DNA of 21,328 bases, taken from Treponema sp. GTDB lineage: Bacteria; Spirochaetota; Spirochaetia; Treponematales; Treponemataceae. Shown here piece by piece: positions 8,918-17,412 of this stretch (positions are counted from its first letter, which is position 1; each line of letters opens with the position of its first letter). Under the pieces are notes generated by a model. That model did not search any database. It was given only the letters and a program-made list of their open reading frames with translations, and had not been told where the DNA came from. Made by a program: the position numbers and the translations under genes. The DNA lies in assembly GCA_003455655.1 (NCBI GenBank), contig DMQP01000110.1, positions 1 through 21,328 of the forward strand, written 5' to 3'.

Positions 8918-11900
8918 TTAGAACACATTCACATGCAAACCAAGAGACATCGTAAACAGAATCTTACGAGCTTCATCGGTTGCAATATCCGACGGAATGA
9001 ACCACAACTGCGGTTCAAGATAAATTGCCCATGTCCTAAAGTTTTTCATTTGCTTGAACGACATGCGCGGGAATTCAAGCTGCATCAACAAGGCCGAAAG
9101 AATCTGAGGAACTGGCTCTCCTGTTTCGTTGTTCTTTGCACCAGTATCTGTAAAGAATGAGAAGTTTGCACCTACAGACAGTGTTGCACTCAACCATTCC
9201 CAGTCACGTCCAAAGAAGGTCATAAAGGGCAGGTCAAGAATCTGTGCAATAATGCGCAAACCTACAACGTTACCACCGAAGCGTAAGTTAGTTCGGTCAA
9301 TCTGGAAGAAGTCGCTAACAAAGTCGCGCTGATCTTGAGTAAACTGACCAAAGCTCATCTCTATCTTTACTGCGTTGTCGAATGCAGTTAAACCTGCACC
9401 AACATTCCACAGTGTTGCACCCCAAACAGATGCATCAAGGAAGAGACCCTGAATAAAGCCAGGCATCTGGTAAGCGTTTTTGTCACCAGGACGCAACATA
9501 AGCGTTACGTTCTTAAGTGAAATATCATCAGAAGCAAGTCCATGGAAAGCAAGTGTCTGGTTATACTTTCCACCAATTCCTGGAGAAATAAGTCTGATTG
9601 TTGGGTCTGTACGGTCAACCTGAACCAGCGCACGAGTAATGGCAATATCACCACTCTGCATTTCTGCCTTAACCAAAAGGAAGTGGTAACCAGGTTCAAT
9701 ATCGTAACTTTCTACACGATACTGCCACTTGCTCTTGTTAGCCTTCGAAGCAGGAAGATAAGTGCGTCCGTTATCAAGGCTTACCCAAACACGAGCAACC
9801 GTACTCTTTGCTTTAATTTGTTCTTTCTGGAACTTAGTTGATTCCTTAGAATTGAGCATTTCAATATCTTCAGGAGACAATGCGTATCCAGAATCACCCT
9901 TAAGCATGGGACGGTCAAAGGCGAAGTCACCATAAGTGAAGTTGTCTAAAGTAACCCAAGGTCCATAGGGATTGTAAACAAAAGTCTGTGTATTAGACGT
10001 AATGTTCTTTCCGCTACGAGTTGTGGTAACTACATAATAGCTATGGCTTCCTGCGGTAAGTTCATAACTTGCACCAGGCAGTGTTGTTGTATTTCCTTCT
10101 GCATCTGTGCTTGTAGTATCTGGCTTCTTAATAAGAGAGCGCAACTGGAACTTAAAGTAACCGCTGTCGGTAATGGCAACAGGATCAATTGCATCTACAC
10201 GGCGACCATCAATATAGAGAATTGCAGTTTCGGGAACATCCTCTTCACTTTCGGTCTGACCGTAAATGTTAAAGGTACCCTGCACATGTTCTCCGTTAAG
10301 CGGATACAGCAAGCGTGCAGTAGTAAGCTGAGCACTCTTGTTAAGCTGAATGTTGCGGCTTACACGAGTAATGTTTTCTGCACGGTCAACACCAGTCAGT
10401 TCAATGTTGTAGAATCCGTTTGCAAGTTCGCTTATGTCTACAACCTGAGTAATAATTTCTGACGGAACAAGATTAATTCTTGAAAGACGAGAAGGAACAG
10501 TCCGTCCGGGATCAAGGCTACGAACGGTAATGTACAACTGAGTCAATTCAATGTTGTCTGTTGTCTGACCACTAAAGAATACATTGCGTGTGGTTGTGCT
10601 ATCATCAAAAGGCAGTTCCAGTGACAATGTAGGAGCGGTGTTATCAATGTTAATCATTGAAGAATACAGACCTGTAATGTCGTAGTTATCCCAAATCTTG
10701 ATGAACACTACATGAGTTCCGTCCTGAATTGCGCGAGTGTCAAAAGTGTAAGACCAGTTTGTTGTTCCTGTTGCATCGTTAAATGTTGCACCGTTATCAA
10801 GAGAAATCTGAACTTTCTTAATACCGTTGCGGTCAGATGCTACACCACGCAAAGTAATTTGTTCGTGAACAGTCTTTTCGATTGAAGGTTCTGTCATGTT
10901 ACCTTTAGGTTCTTCAAGAGAAACTCTAAACTTACGAACTGTTGTCTGACCACGCACACCATGAATGTCTTCTGCGTATACGCTTACAGAATGTTCGTTG
11001 TCGGTCATAGCAGAAATAGGAATTTCAATCTTGTAACAGTTACTGGGTTCTGAAAGTTTTTCCCATCTTCCGTTGTCGAGGCGGAAGTAAATAGTACAAG
11101 GACCGTCATCATCGTAAATAACACCAGAGATAACAAAGTCTTTTGTAATAACTTCATTTTCTGCAGGCAAGTGAACTTCTGAAACAGGAAGATCGCTTTC
11201 GTTATCTACTTTGAATTCGTAAGAGCTAAGTGTTGTTGTATTTCCTGCACGGTCAGTAAAGCGGTACACCATGTTGTTATCCATGGGGCGAGCAGCAGTA
11301 CCAATTATCATGTTAGGCATAGATGATTTCATAGTTACTGCAGCACCAGTTGCGCCTTCTGCGACAGGTTCATTAAGGTTAAAGCTTTCTGCGTAACGAC
11401 CGTTTGCACTCTGATAGCGAATAGTGTCAGTAATGCCATTGTCTTTTACTATGAAAGCAATTTCTGTTTCACCGTTAACTACTGCTTCTGCTTCAGGAAT
11501 AATAACCTTCACTTCGGGAGCAGTAGTATCTTTGTGAACAGCTGTATTGTAGTAAGAAACTTTTCCCGTTACATCGGTTGCACGAAGTGTAAGAGGAACG
11601 TATCCGTCTTCTACTGTGTTAAGGGGAACATCAACAGTAAAGCTTCCGCGGGAAACAGGAATGTTTCTCCAAGTAACAGATGAGTTTCCTTCTGCATCAA
11701 GTTTTCCTATATCATCAGCAAGAGAGTATTCAAGAGACTGAACACCATTGCCGTCTGTTACCGTTCCGCGAATAGAAAGAGAATTGCGTACAAAACTCAT
11801 TGCAAGAGGCGACTGAAGTGTTATAGTTGGACCAGAACTGTCAACAATCAAGTTAATTGCTGGTGCATTCCAAGTGCCACCTTCTGCATTACGAACACGA

Positions 11901-14900
11901 ACAACAACACCGTTGTAAGCACCGTCTGCAGTTGCTGTCAAATGAATGACATTCTTTTCCATTGAGACAGAAAGCCCCGCAGGTGAACCAACCAAACTTG
12001 CAGTAAGTTCTCCAGAGATGGTATTTACAAAACCAGAAAGTTCACCACCCTGAGCAAGAATGTATCGTGAACGAGCAGTGTCATACTGAGAATCTTTTCC
12101 AGCAGCCCAGAATACTTTTTCACCACTGTCACGCACTTCGTGTCTGCGCACAACAATGATGTGAGCCTTCATGTTAAAGGTGCCACCGTTTGAGTCAGTA
12201 ATAGTTGCACTAATTTCGTTAATGCGAGCAGGCAAATCTCCAAAGGGAATGTCTGCTTCATACACATTACCTTCTACCTGACGAACACTTGCACTTCCCG
12301 AAGGATTTGCACTTCCACCAGCAAAAGATTCACCGCTAATTGAATATTTAACAGAAGAAATTGCAACTTCTGAAACAATGCGAACTGTTGCACTGTGTCC
12401 AGATTCCTTCTGAGCCATTTCGATTTTCATGCCACTTGCATAGGGCTTACCGTCAACCGTTATAACACGTGCATCAATGTTACTGGGTTTGCTTACAGCC
12501 ACAGATGCTGATGCAGGACGATACTTCTTTGAGTCAGAAGGAGTAATGCTAAAAGAAAGTGACTTCTGCGAAGGAGTAATTGAACTGTATTCTACACGTT
12601 TAAAGACTTTGTCTGCACTACCCTGGAAAACACCCACTGCATAGTAGTCAACACCTTTAAGCCAATATGCTGCAGGACCTACTGGAGAAGGAATTGATGT
12701 TTCGCCTTCAAGCAGTTCTGTGCGTGCTTCGGCAATTTTTCTTACCGGAACAGCTTGTGCAACTTGATTACCCGAACTGTTAGAAGCAATAAATTCAATT
12801 ACAGACACACCGTCTACAAAGTCAGATGCGCTGAAGTTTACGCTAAAGCTATTGCCACGTCCCAAAGTTACATTGCGAGCAGCAGTTATCTCGGGAACAG
12901 GCAGTGCCTTTGAACCAGTTACAATGCCTTCGCTTACAGTTGCCTGAGCAGACAGAATACGGTAACGCAAAGTTGCTGCAGTGTCGCTGGAAATGCTACC
13001 AGTTACACGGAATGAAGTATTCTGAGTTACATCAACTGCAAGACCAGCTTCTGAATCCCACAGAGAATTTGAATCGATAGTAAGTGTAGGTGCAGCTTCT
13101 GTTGAAAGGAAGTGCACTGGCTTAGAGTTGTATACAGCACCACTTGTTGTGGTAACACGAATACGAACATCTCCAGAACCACCGTTACCAGGAACCAAAA
13201 TAATTGAGTTACCATCAAGACGAGCACTTGCTGCTCTTGTTGCAGGAACAATTTCAACAGTACGTGCTGTTCCGCCTACAAAGTAACCAGATGCAGGCTT
13301 ATCTGCAGTAACAATAATTGAACCGTCATCTGCAACTGTTGAGTCGTCAAAATATACACCAGGTGTTTCTGTGTGTGCTTGGGTTAAGTCCATAACATTA
13401 ACCAAAGCGTTATGAACTGTTGTGCGACCAAAAATATCTGTTGCACTAATTGCAATACGAACAGCACCCCATACAGCATCGTCTCCAGACAGAGGAACAG
13501 AAACACTGTAGGTTTTTTCGCCACCCTTAATTTTTACTACTTCTTCTTTAGCGCCAACACCACCTGCATTGACTGTGTAAGAAAGAGCTTTCAGTCCGCT
13601 GGTAGAAGCAACGTTAACTGAATATGTAGGTGCAGCTTCGGGGTTTACACTCATACCATCGGTAAAATCGTCGCTACCAATTTTTGCACCGTTGAAAGTA
13701 GGAGCAACACCTTTTGCTTCAAACGAAGTAGTTACTGGGTTACCTTTAACTCCATGTTTGTCTATTGCATAAACAGTAATGCTGTGTTTTCCATAAGACA
13801 GTTCTCCTTCAATAGGAGCATAGAACACACCTTCGCAAGCAAGTTCATACTCTGCACCGTTATCGAGTTTGTAGAAAATCTTTGAAACACCGTCATCATC
13901 AGTTACAATACCACGAACATACAGAAGTCCATCTTCGCCTTCTACTGCACCGTTGTTTACAGGATAATTTATTTTTACAACAGGTTTGTCTGCTTCCTGA
14001 TCAAGATGGAATGACTTTTTAACAGTAACCGTGTTACCCATGGTGTCTACAGCAGTAACAACAAATTCTTTTGCGCTGGACATGCCAATAGTGTTGATTT
14101 CTTTTGTAAAGTAGGGGTTACCTGCAATCAGTTCAAATTCACCACTTTCTGTTCCCCACTGCCAGCTAAGGCTTTCAAGTCCAATCGTATCTTTTGCGTA
14201 ACCAGCAACAGTAAAGATTCCGTTAACGCGTTCATCTTTTGTGGGACTTACAATGCGAACATCAGGTTTAGTGTTATCTACAAAGTACAAGAAAGTAAAT
14301 TCACCAACACTGCCTGCTTTATCTACTGCGCGGAACATACAAGTTGCAGCGCCATCTTCTTGCAGTTTTGTATCTACAGGAATAGAGAACTCATATAATT
14401 CAGTACAACCATTTTCGTCTGGCTCTTTGAGTTTTGTAATTTTAAGTTTTGCATCTGTGTAAGAAGCACCGCGGTCTGTACTGTAAGAAAGTTTTTCAAT
14501 ACCGTTACCGTCCATGACAGAACCGTTAAGTGTAATTTTTCCGCTTACCAGTGTGCCCATGTCCAAAGAAGTAACAACAATTTCAGGTGCATGACGGTCA
14601 AGCTGCCATGTTACAATTTCGTGATTACCGTTTAAACCGTTAATATCTGTTCCCCACACTTCAATGGTGTGAGGTCCTTCGAGTAAGTTTGTAGTATCAA
14701 CAAAGTATGACCAGAATTCTTTTCCTGATGCACGAAGAATGTTGTCTTCATTTCCATCAAGAATGAGACTTACATAAGAAACTGCGTCATCATCAGAACA
14801 AGTACCAACAATGTTGAGGTGACCAGGAACACGAAGATTAGGTGCAGGGTTAGTAATTCCGATTATGGGAAGATCGGATGCAGGGTCAAGCCAAATGTTA

Positions 14901-15109
14901 AATGGACCAGCTTCTGCAATGTTACCAGCTTTGTCTTCTGCAGTAACGAGAACATTCCATTTTCCATTCTTCTTTGTATTAATGTCGAAGGACTCATCCC
15001 AACTGTTGACTTCGCCAAGTTCCTTTTTTTCTATATCTTTGGAACCCATAGCGAATACCACAGTACACATGAGAGATGCTAAGACAGCTACAAATGTTTT
15101 CTTTCCCAT
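8918..15109 (-). CDS. Ig-like repeat protein with C-terminal outer-membrane beta-barrel
   Basis: A 2063-residue exported protein. Residues 1-20 form a signal peptide (basic start, hydrophobic core, cleavage after VFA) and the mature chain begins MGSKD. Ig-like modules with D-x-x-x-P linkers lie at about 80-465 (D171, D278, D370), with a 92-108 residue period, and again at about 1090-1880 (D1090, D1194, D1302, D1489, D1832). Typical module motifs are SPxxxxxVxG, DDDG and YxLDNG. Residues ~470-1080 are beta-rich but lack these linkers. From about 1885 to the end, alternating hydrophobic and aromatic strands (GLFLDASVWGATL, LSVGANFSFF, LFTMSLGLHVNVF) suggest roughly eight transmembrane beta strands, and the chain ends in Phe, as outer-membrane proteins do. 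The protein is probably a barrel-anchored surface or periplasmic fibre. The ATG at 15109 has GAAGG six nucleotides upstream. Function is unknown; adhesion is a guess. Confidence 0.88.
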   Translation of the reverse strand: MGKKTFVAVLASLMCTVVFAMGSKDIEKKELGEVNSWDESFDINTKKNGKWNVLVTAEDKAGNIAEAGPFNIWLDPASDLPIIGITNPAPNLRVPGHLNIVGTCSDDDAVSYVSLILDGNEDNILRASGKEFWSYFVDTTNLLEGPHTIEVWGTDINGLNGNHEIVTWQLDRHAPEIVVTSLDMGTLVSGKITLNGSVMDGNGIEKLSYSTDRGASYTDAKLKITKLKEPDENGCTELYEFSIPVDTKLQEDGAATCMFRAVDKAGSVGEFTFLYFVDNTKPDVRIVSPTKDERVNGIFTVAGYAKDTIGLESLSWQWGTESGEFELIAGNPYFTKEINTIGMSSAKEFVVTAVDTMGNTVTVKKSFHLDQEADKPVVKINYPVNNGAVEGEDGLLYVRGIVTDDDGVSKIFYKLDNGAEYELACEGVFYAPIEGELSYGKHSITVYAIDKHGVKGNPVTTSFEAKGVAPTFNGAKIGSDDFTDGMSVNPEAAPTYSVNVASTSGLKALSYTVNAGGVGAKEEVVKIKGGEKTYSVSVPLSGDDAVWGAVRIAISATDIFGRTTVHNALVNVMDLTQAHTETPGVYFDDSTVADDGSIIVTADKPASGYFVGGTARTVEIVPATRAASARLDGNSIILVPGNGGSGDVRIRVTTTSGAVYNSKPVHFLSTEAAPTLTIDSNSLWDSEAGLAVDVTQNTSFRVTGSISSDTAATLRYRILSAQATVSEGIVTGSKALPVPEITAARNVTLGRGNSFSVNFSASDFVDGVSVIEFIASNSSGNQVAQAVPVRKIAEARTELLEGETSIPSPVGPAAYWLKGVDYYAVGVFQGSADKVFKRVEYSSITPSQKSLSFSITPSDSKKYRPASASVAVSKPSNIDARVITVDGKPYASGMKIEMAQKESGHSATVRIVSEVAISSVKYSISGESFAGGSANPSGSASVRQVEGNVYEADIPFGDLPARINEISATITDSNGGTFNMKAHIIVVRRHEVRDSGEKVFWAAGKDSQYDTARSRYILAQGGELSGFVNTISGELTASLVGSPAGLSVSMEKNVIHLTATADGAYNGVVVRVRNAEGGTWNAPAINLIVDSSGPTITLQSPLAMSFVRNSLSIRGTVTDGNGVQSLEYSLADDIGKLDAEGNSSVTWRNIPVSRGSFTVDVPLNTVEDGYVPLTLRATDVTGKVSYYNTAVHKDTTAPEVKVIIPEAEAVVNGETEIAFIVKDNGITDTIRYQSANGRYAESFNLNEPVAEGATGAAVTMKSSMPNMIIGTAARPMDNNMVYRFTDRAGNTTTLSSYEFKVDNESDLPVSEVHLPAENEVITKDFVISGVIYDDDGPCTIYFRLDNGRWEKLSEPSNCYKIEIPISAMTDNEHSVSVYAEDIHGVRGQTTVRKFRVSLEEPKGNMTEPSIEKTVHEQITLRGVASDRNGIKKVQISLDNGATFNDATGTTNWSYTFDTRAIQDGTHVVFIKIWDNYDITGLYSSMINIDNTAPTLSLELPFDDSTTTRNVFFSGQTTDNIELTQLYITVRSLDPGRTVPSRLSRINLVPSEIITQVVDISELANGFYNIELTGVDRAENITRVSRNIQLNKSAQLTTARLLYPLNGEHVQGTFNIYGQTESEEDVPETAILYIDGRRVDAIDPVAITDSGYFKFQLRSLIKKPDTTSTDAEGNTTTLPGASYELTAGSHSYYVVTTTRSGKNITSNTQTFVYNPYGPWVTLDNFTYGDFAFDRPMLKGDSGYALSPEDIEMLNSKESTKFQKEQIKAKSTVARVWVSLDNGRTYLPASKANKSKWQYRVESYDIEPGYHFLLVKAEMQSGDIAITRALVQVDRTDPTIRLISPGIGGKYNQTLAFHGLASDDISLKNVTLMLRPGDKNAYQMPGFIQGLFLDASVWGATLWNVGAGLTAFDNAVKIEMSFGQFTQDQRDFVSDFFQIDRTNLRFGGNVVGLRIIAQILDLPFMTFFGRDWEWLSATLSVGANFSFFTDTGAKNNETGEPVPQILSALLMQLEFPRMSFKQMKNFRTWAIYLEPQLWFIPSDIATDEARKILFTMSLGLHVNVF

Positions 15110-15149
15110 ACTACACCTTCTTCATTTGCTTACACCCCACCCCATTATA
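15110..15149 (-). promoter_or_regulatory. Promoter -10 and ribosome binding site of the giant-protein operon
   Basis: The minus strand carries a perfect TATAAT at 15144-15149. The mRNA leader would be about 25-30 nt and contains GAAGG at 15116-15120, well placed for the ATG at 15109. I could not find a convincing -35 hexamer at 16-18 nt; TTACAC lies about 20 nt upstream. The rest of the divergent gap up to 15325 is AT-rich, and I see no other clear element in it. Confidence 0.5.
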
Positions 15150-15325
15150 CTTAATATTCCATAAGTAAAGTGTAAGATAATATCTCAATTTTGTCAAATT
15201 CATCCCACATTTTTGGCATTTTCATTTTAAGTTTATTTCAAAATTACTTGTGCGAATACAATATGGGTATTCACTTGTGTATCGGCGTGAATTTGGCAAT
15301 TCAACACTATTTTTGGGAAAAGCTG

Positions 15326-15354
15326 TGGAAAAGTGGCAAAAGGCGTGCTATACT
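15326..15354 (+). promoter_or_regulatory. Extended -10 promoter of the sirtuin gene
   Basis: TGGAAA at 15326-15331 (4 of 6 -35 positions) is followed by exactly 17 nt and TATACT at 15349-15354 (5 of 6 -10 positions). A TG dinucleotide at 15346-15347 gives the extended -10 form TGCTATACT. Only six nucleotides separate the -10 from the ATG at 15361, so the predicted transcription start falls on or beside the start codon. Confidence 0.55.
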
Positions 15355-15360
15355 AGAGTC

Positions 15361-16110
15361 ATGGCAGACACAAATCTTTCGGAACAAATAGCCCAACTTC
15401 AGGCTCTGGTAGACAAAAGCAAGAGAATTGTTTTTTTTGGAGGAGCAGGTGTTTCTACAGAAAGCGGAATCCCTGATTTTAGAAGCGTTGACGGTTTGTA
15501 TCACCAAAAATGGGACTATCCGCCAGAACAAATCTTAAGTGCAAGCTTTTTTTCCCACAATCCCGCTGAATTTTACCGTTTTTATAGAGAAAAAATACTC
15601 ATTAGCGGCATAAAACCCAACAAAGCACACTTAAAACTGGCTGAAATGGAGCAAAAAGGCAAACTTTCAAGCGTTATTACCCAAAATATAGACGGTTTGC
15701 ACCAAGCGGCAGGCAGTAAAAAGGTTTTAGAACTACACGGAAGCGTACTGCGAAATCACTGCCGAAACTGCCAGACCTTTTACGATGTAGACTATGTTTT
15801 AAGCCATAAAGACCAAAAAGGCATTCCTTTGTGCGAAAAGTGCGGCGGTATTATTAAACCAGATGTCGTTTTGTACGAAGAAGCACTCGATGACACCGTC
15901 ATTAACAAAACTTTGGAAGAACTAGCCAATGCAGACCTTTTGATTATAGGCGGAACTTCACTTACCGTGTACCCGGCAGCAGGATTTGTTCGTGCTTACA
16001 CCGGAGAACATTTAGTGCTTATAAATCGAGATCCCACTGCAAGCGACGGCATAGCAGATTTAGTCATTCACGAAAGCATTGGAAAGGTGTTGAGTTCAAT
16101 TACAGTGTAA
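15361..16110 (+). CDS. cobB: Sir2-family NAD-dependent protein deacetylase
   Basis: This 249-residue cytoplasmic sirtuin removes acyl groups from lysines using NAD+. Visible family motifs are the NAD-binding GAGVS (28-32) and GIPDFR, QNIDGLH (108-114), catalytic His126 in ELHGS, the zinc ligands C134-x-x-C137 and C158-x-x-C161, GTSL (198-201) and INRD (221-224). The length is normal for a bacterial sirtuin. By alignment by eye with E. coli CobB, the Tyr of its Y-x-x-R acyl pocket is kept (Y72) but the Arg is Y75, which suggests a deacetylase rather than a desuccinylase. The frame extends upstream to 15250, but that stretch is unlike sirtuins and spans the promoter, so MADTN at 15361 is chosen. 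There is no Shine-Dalgarno at normal spacing. The gene is monocistronic and convergent with the next gene. The symbol is the usual bacterial one. Confidence 0.95.
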   Translation: MADTNLSEQIAQLQALVDKSKRIVFFGGAGVSTESGIPDFRSVDGLYHQKWDYPPEQILSASFFSHNPAEFYRFYREKILISGIKPNKAHLKLAEMEQKGKLSSVITQNIDGLHQAAGSKKVLELHGSVLRNHCRNCQTFYDVDYVLSHKDQKGIPLCEKCGGIIKPDVVLYEEALDDTVINKTLEELANADLLIIGGTSLTVYPAAGFVRAYTGEHLVLINRDPTASDGIADLVIHESIGKVLSSITV

Positions 16111-16131
16111 GTGTCTGTTAGCTTTTACTGT
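16102..16131. terminator. Possible bidirectional terminator between convergent genes
   Basis: ACAGTGTAAG (16102-16111) can pair with CTTTTACTGT (16122-16131) around a 10-nt loop, with one G-T pair and one T-T mismatch. It overlaps the stop codons of the sirtuin gene (+) and the small helical-protein gene (-), which face each other across 14 nt. The T-tract after it is short (three T, then A), so it is weak as an intrinsic terminator. Confidence 0.3.
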
Positions 16132-16511
16132 TTAAAATGAGAGCGCTGAGTCACTAAAACAGACAGTGCCGAAAGTTGCTTTTTAAATTCTTCTGCATCT
16201 CCACCTGCAAGTACACTGTCACAAGCAGAACTACAAGCGGTTATAGCACCCAGTATGTTTTGTTCACACTTAGCGGCGGCAATTTCATTTTGGGGAACAA
16301 AAGATTTAGCTTCTTCAATTAACTTTGTTACTGTCTCTTTTGATGAAGCAAAAGTGTCGTTAAGTGTTCCTGTCTTTTGAGAAAGAATGACCAAAGAATT
16401 TGTTATGTTCTGAACAGCTTCAACTGCAAGGAGCATGTTTTTTTGATCGTCTTTTTTTGAAAACAAGCGGGAAAAAAATCCTTTAATTCCTGTCTGCTTT
16501 TTTAATGCCAT
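16125..16511 (-). CDS. Small helical cytoplasmic protein of unknown function
   Basis: I do not recognise a family for this 128-residue protein. No signal peptide or membrane span is visible. The first 20 residues are basic and include IKGFFSRLFSKK, which would form an amphipathic helix suited to touching a membrane or partner. Residues 25-75 and 75-120 look like two long helices rich in Ala, Leu, Ser and Glu, with cysteines at 82, 93 and 97. The frame is open up to 16559, but ATG 16511 is chosen because GGAG lies six nucleotides upstream at 16518-16521 and a promoter lies upstream at 16542-16570. The gene diverges from the ABC ATPase gene. A scaffold or regulatory role is possible but only a guess. 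Confidence 0.75.
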   Translation of the reverse strand: MALKKQTGIKGFFSRLFSKKDDQKNMLLAVEAVQNITNSLVILSQKTGTLNDTFASSKETVTKLIEEAKSFVPQNEIAAAKCEQNILGAITACSSACDSVLAGGDAEEFKKQLSALSVLVTQRSHFKQ

Positions 16512-16541
16512 GTAAGTCTCCCATCCCTCTTCGTTTGTGGA

Positions 16542-16570
16542 ATTGTAACATATTTGCACAAAATCTGCAA
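16542..16570 (-). promoter_or_regulatory. Promoter of the small helical-protein gene
   Basis: On the minus strand TTGCAG (16565-16570) is followed by 17 nt and TACAAT (16542-16547), which matches five of six -10 positions. It predicts a leader of about 25 nt containing the GGAG ribosome binding site. It overlaps the opposing promoter at 16554-16582. Confidence 0.5.
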
Positions 16571-16582
16571 ATGCAGTATGCT
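16554..16582 (+). promoter_or_regulatory. Promoter of the ABC ATPase gene
   Basis: TTGCAC (16554-16559) is followed by 17 nt and TATGCT (16577-16582; four of six -10 positions). The -35 is only half matched. Seven nucleotides separate the -10 from the ATG at 16590, so transcription would begin at the start codon or a base away. It shares 17 bp with the divergent promoter on the other strand. Confidence 0.4.
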
Positions 16583-16589
16583 CAAAGCC

Positions 16590-17411
16590 ATGGACTGCAT
16601 CACTTTCGAAAATGTTTCGTTTACCTATCCTGAATCAGAAACAAAGACTCCTGTCTTTTCACATTTTACAGGAACTATTCCCGCAGGTTTTACCAGTTTA
16701 GTTGGCCCTAACGGAACAGGTAAGACAACCTTCATGATGCTGGCGTCAGGAAGACTTCTTCCCCAAGAAGGTTGTTGCATGCTCTTTGGAAAAAATCCAG
16801 CACTACTTGCAGAAGAACAAAAAAATTTACTCGCTTCGGTTATTTACCAAAACATGGAGTTTGAATCAACAGAAAAAGTTGAACAGCTACTTACTCATGT
16901 ATACACCAGTGGCAACTACAAAGGAAAAGCAAAAGCTATTCGTTCTTCACAAGATTTGTTTGGCGAAGTGTTAGATGTCTTTGAAATAAAAAATGTGTTG
17001 GGTCATGGTCTTACGCAATTGAGCAAAGGAGAAATTCAGCGCGTTCTACTTGCTTTTAGTATTTTGTACGGAAGCGCCAGTATCTTTATGGATGAACCTA
17101 TGTTTGCTATGGAAGGTAAACAAAAAAAATCTTCTCTAAAGTACTTACGAGAATTTAGTGACGCAACAAAAACGCCAATCTATATTTCTATGCATGAACT
17201 AGAACTGACGCGCGAGTTTGCTCAACAAGTGCTACTCTTTTACCCCAACCGAGACATAGATTTGGGAAGCCCAGAAGAAGTTATGACCAACGAAGCATTA
17301 GAAAAAGCTTATGGAGTTCCTGCAAGTATGCTCTCACATTCAGAATCTATGACACGAGAAGAGTTACAGCAAACCGCAGATGCAATTCTTACTGTTCAGC
17401 GAAATGCATAA
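16590..17411 (+). CDS. ABC transporter-type ATP-binding protein, orphan
   Basis: A 273-residue ABC ATPase that hydrolyses ATP to drive a partner, usually a transport permease. It has Walker A GPNGTGKT (39-46), Q-loop Gln87 (IYQN), signature LSKGE (144-148) in place of the usual LSGGE, Walker B IFMDE (165-169) with catalytic Glu169, and H-loop His202 (SMHE). All catalytic residues are present, so it should be active. No permease or binding protein lies beside it, so its partner must be encoded elsewhere or it serves a non-transport role. MDCITFENV at 16590 is a typical family start. In-frame ATGs at 16554 and 16578 lie within or before the promoter and have no ribosome binding site. No Shine-Dalgarno precedes 16590 either. 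The C-terminal tail after about residue 225 is not a domain I recognise. Confidence 0.9.
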   Translation: MDCITFENVSFTYPESETKTPVFSHFTGTIPAGFTSLVGPNGTGKTTFMMLASGRLLPQEGCCMLFGKNPALLAEEQKNLLASVIYQNMEFESTEKVEQLLTHVYTSGNYKGKAKAIRSSQDLFGEVLDVFEIKNVLGHGLTQLSKGEIQRVLLAFSILYGSASIFMDEPMFAMEGKQKKSSLKYLREFSDATKTPIYISMHELELTREFAQQVLLFYPNRDIDLGSPEEVMTNEALEKAYGVPASMLSHSESMTREELQQTADAILTVQRNA

Positions 17412-17412
17412 A

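Noticed and set aside
10043..10462. Plus-strand open frame of 139 codons inside the barrel-protein gene
   Set aside because: It is antisense to a clear gene, its translation is Cys/Asn-rich with no domain sense, and no ribosome binding site or promoter was seen. Many similar antisense frames (for example 359-673, 1295-1624, 3141-3437, 13412-13621) arise from codon bias of the minus-strand genes.
15250..15360. Upstream extension of the sirtuin by 37 residues
   Set aside because: The extension has no similarity to sirtuin N-termini, no ribosome binding site, and covers the extended -10 promoter.
16512..16559. Longer start for the small helical protein (16 extra residues)
   Set aside because: The extension contains the GGAG ribosome binding site and the -10 hexamer used for the ATG at 16511.
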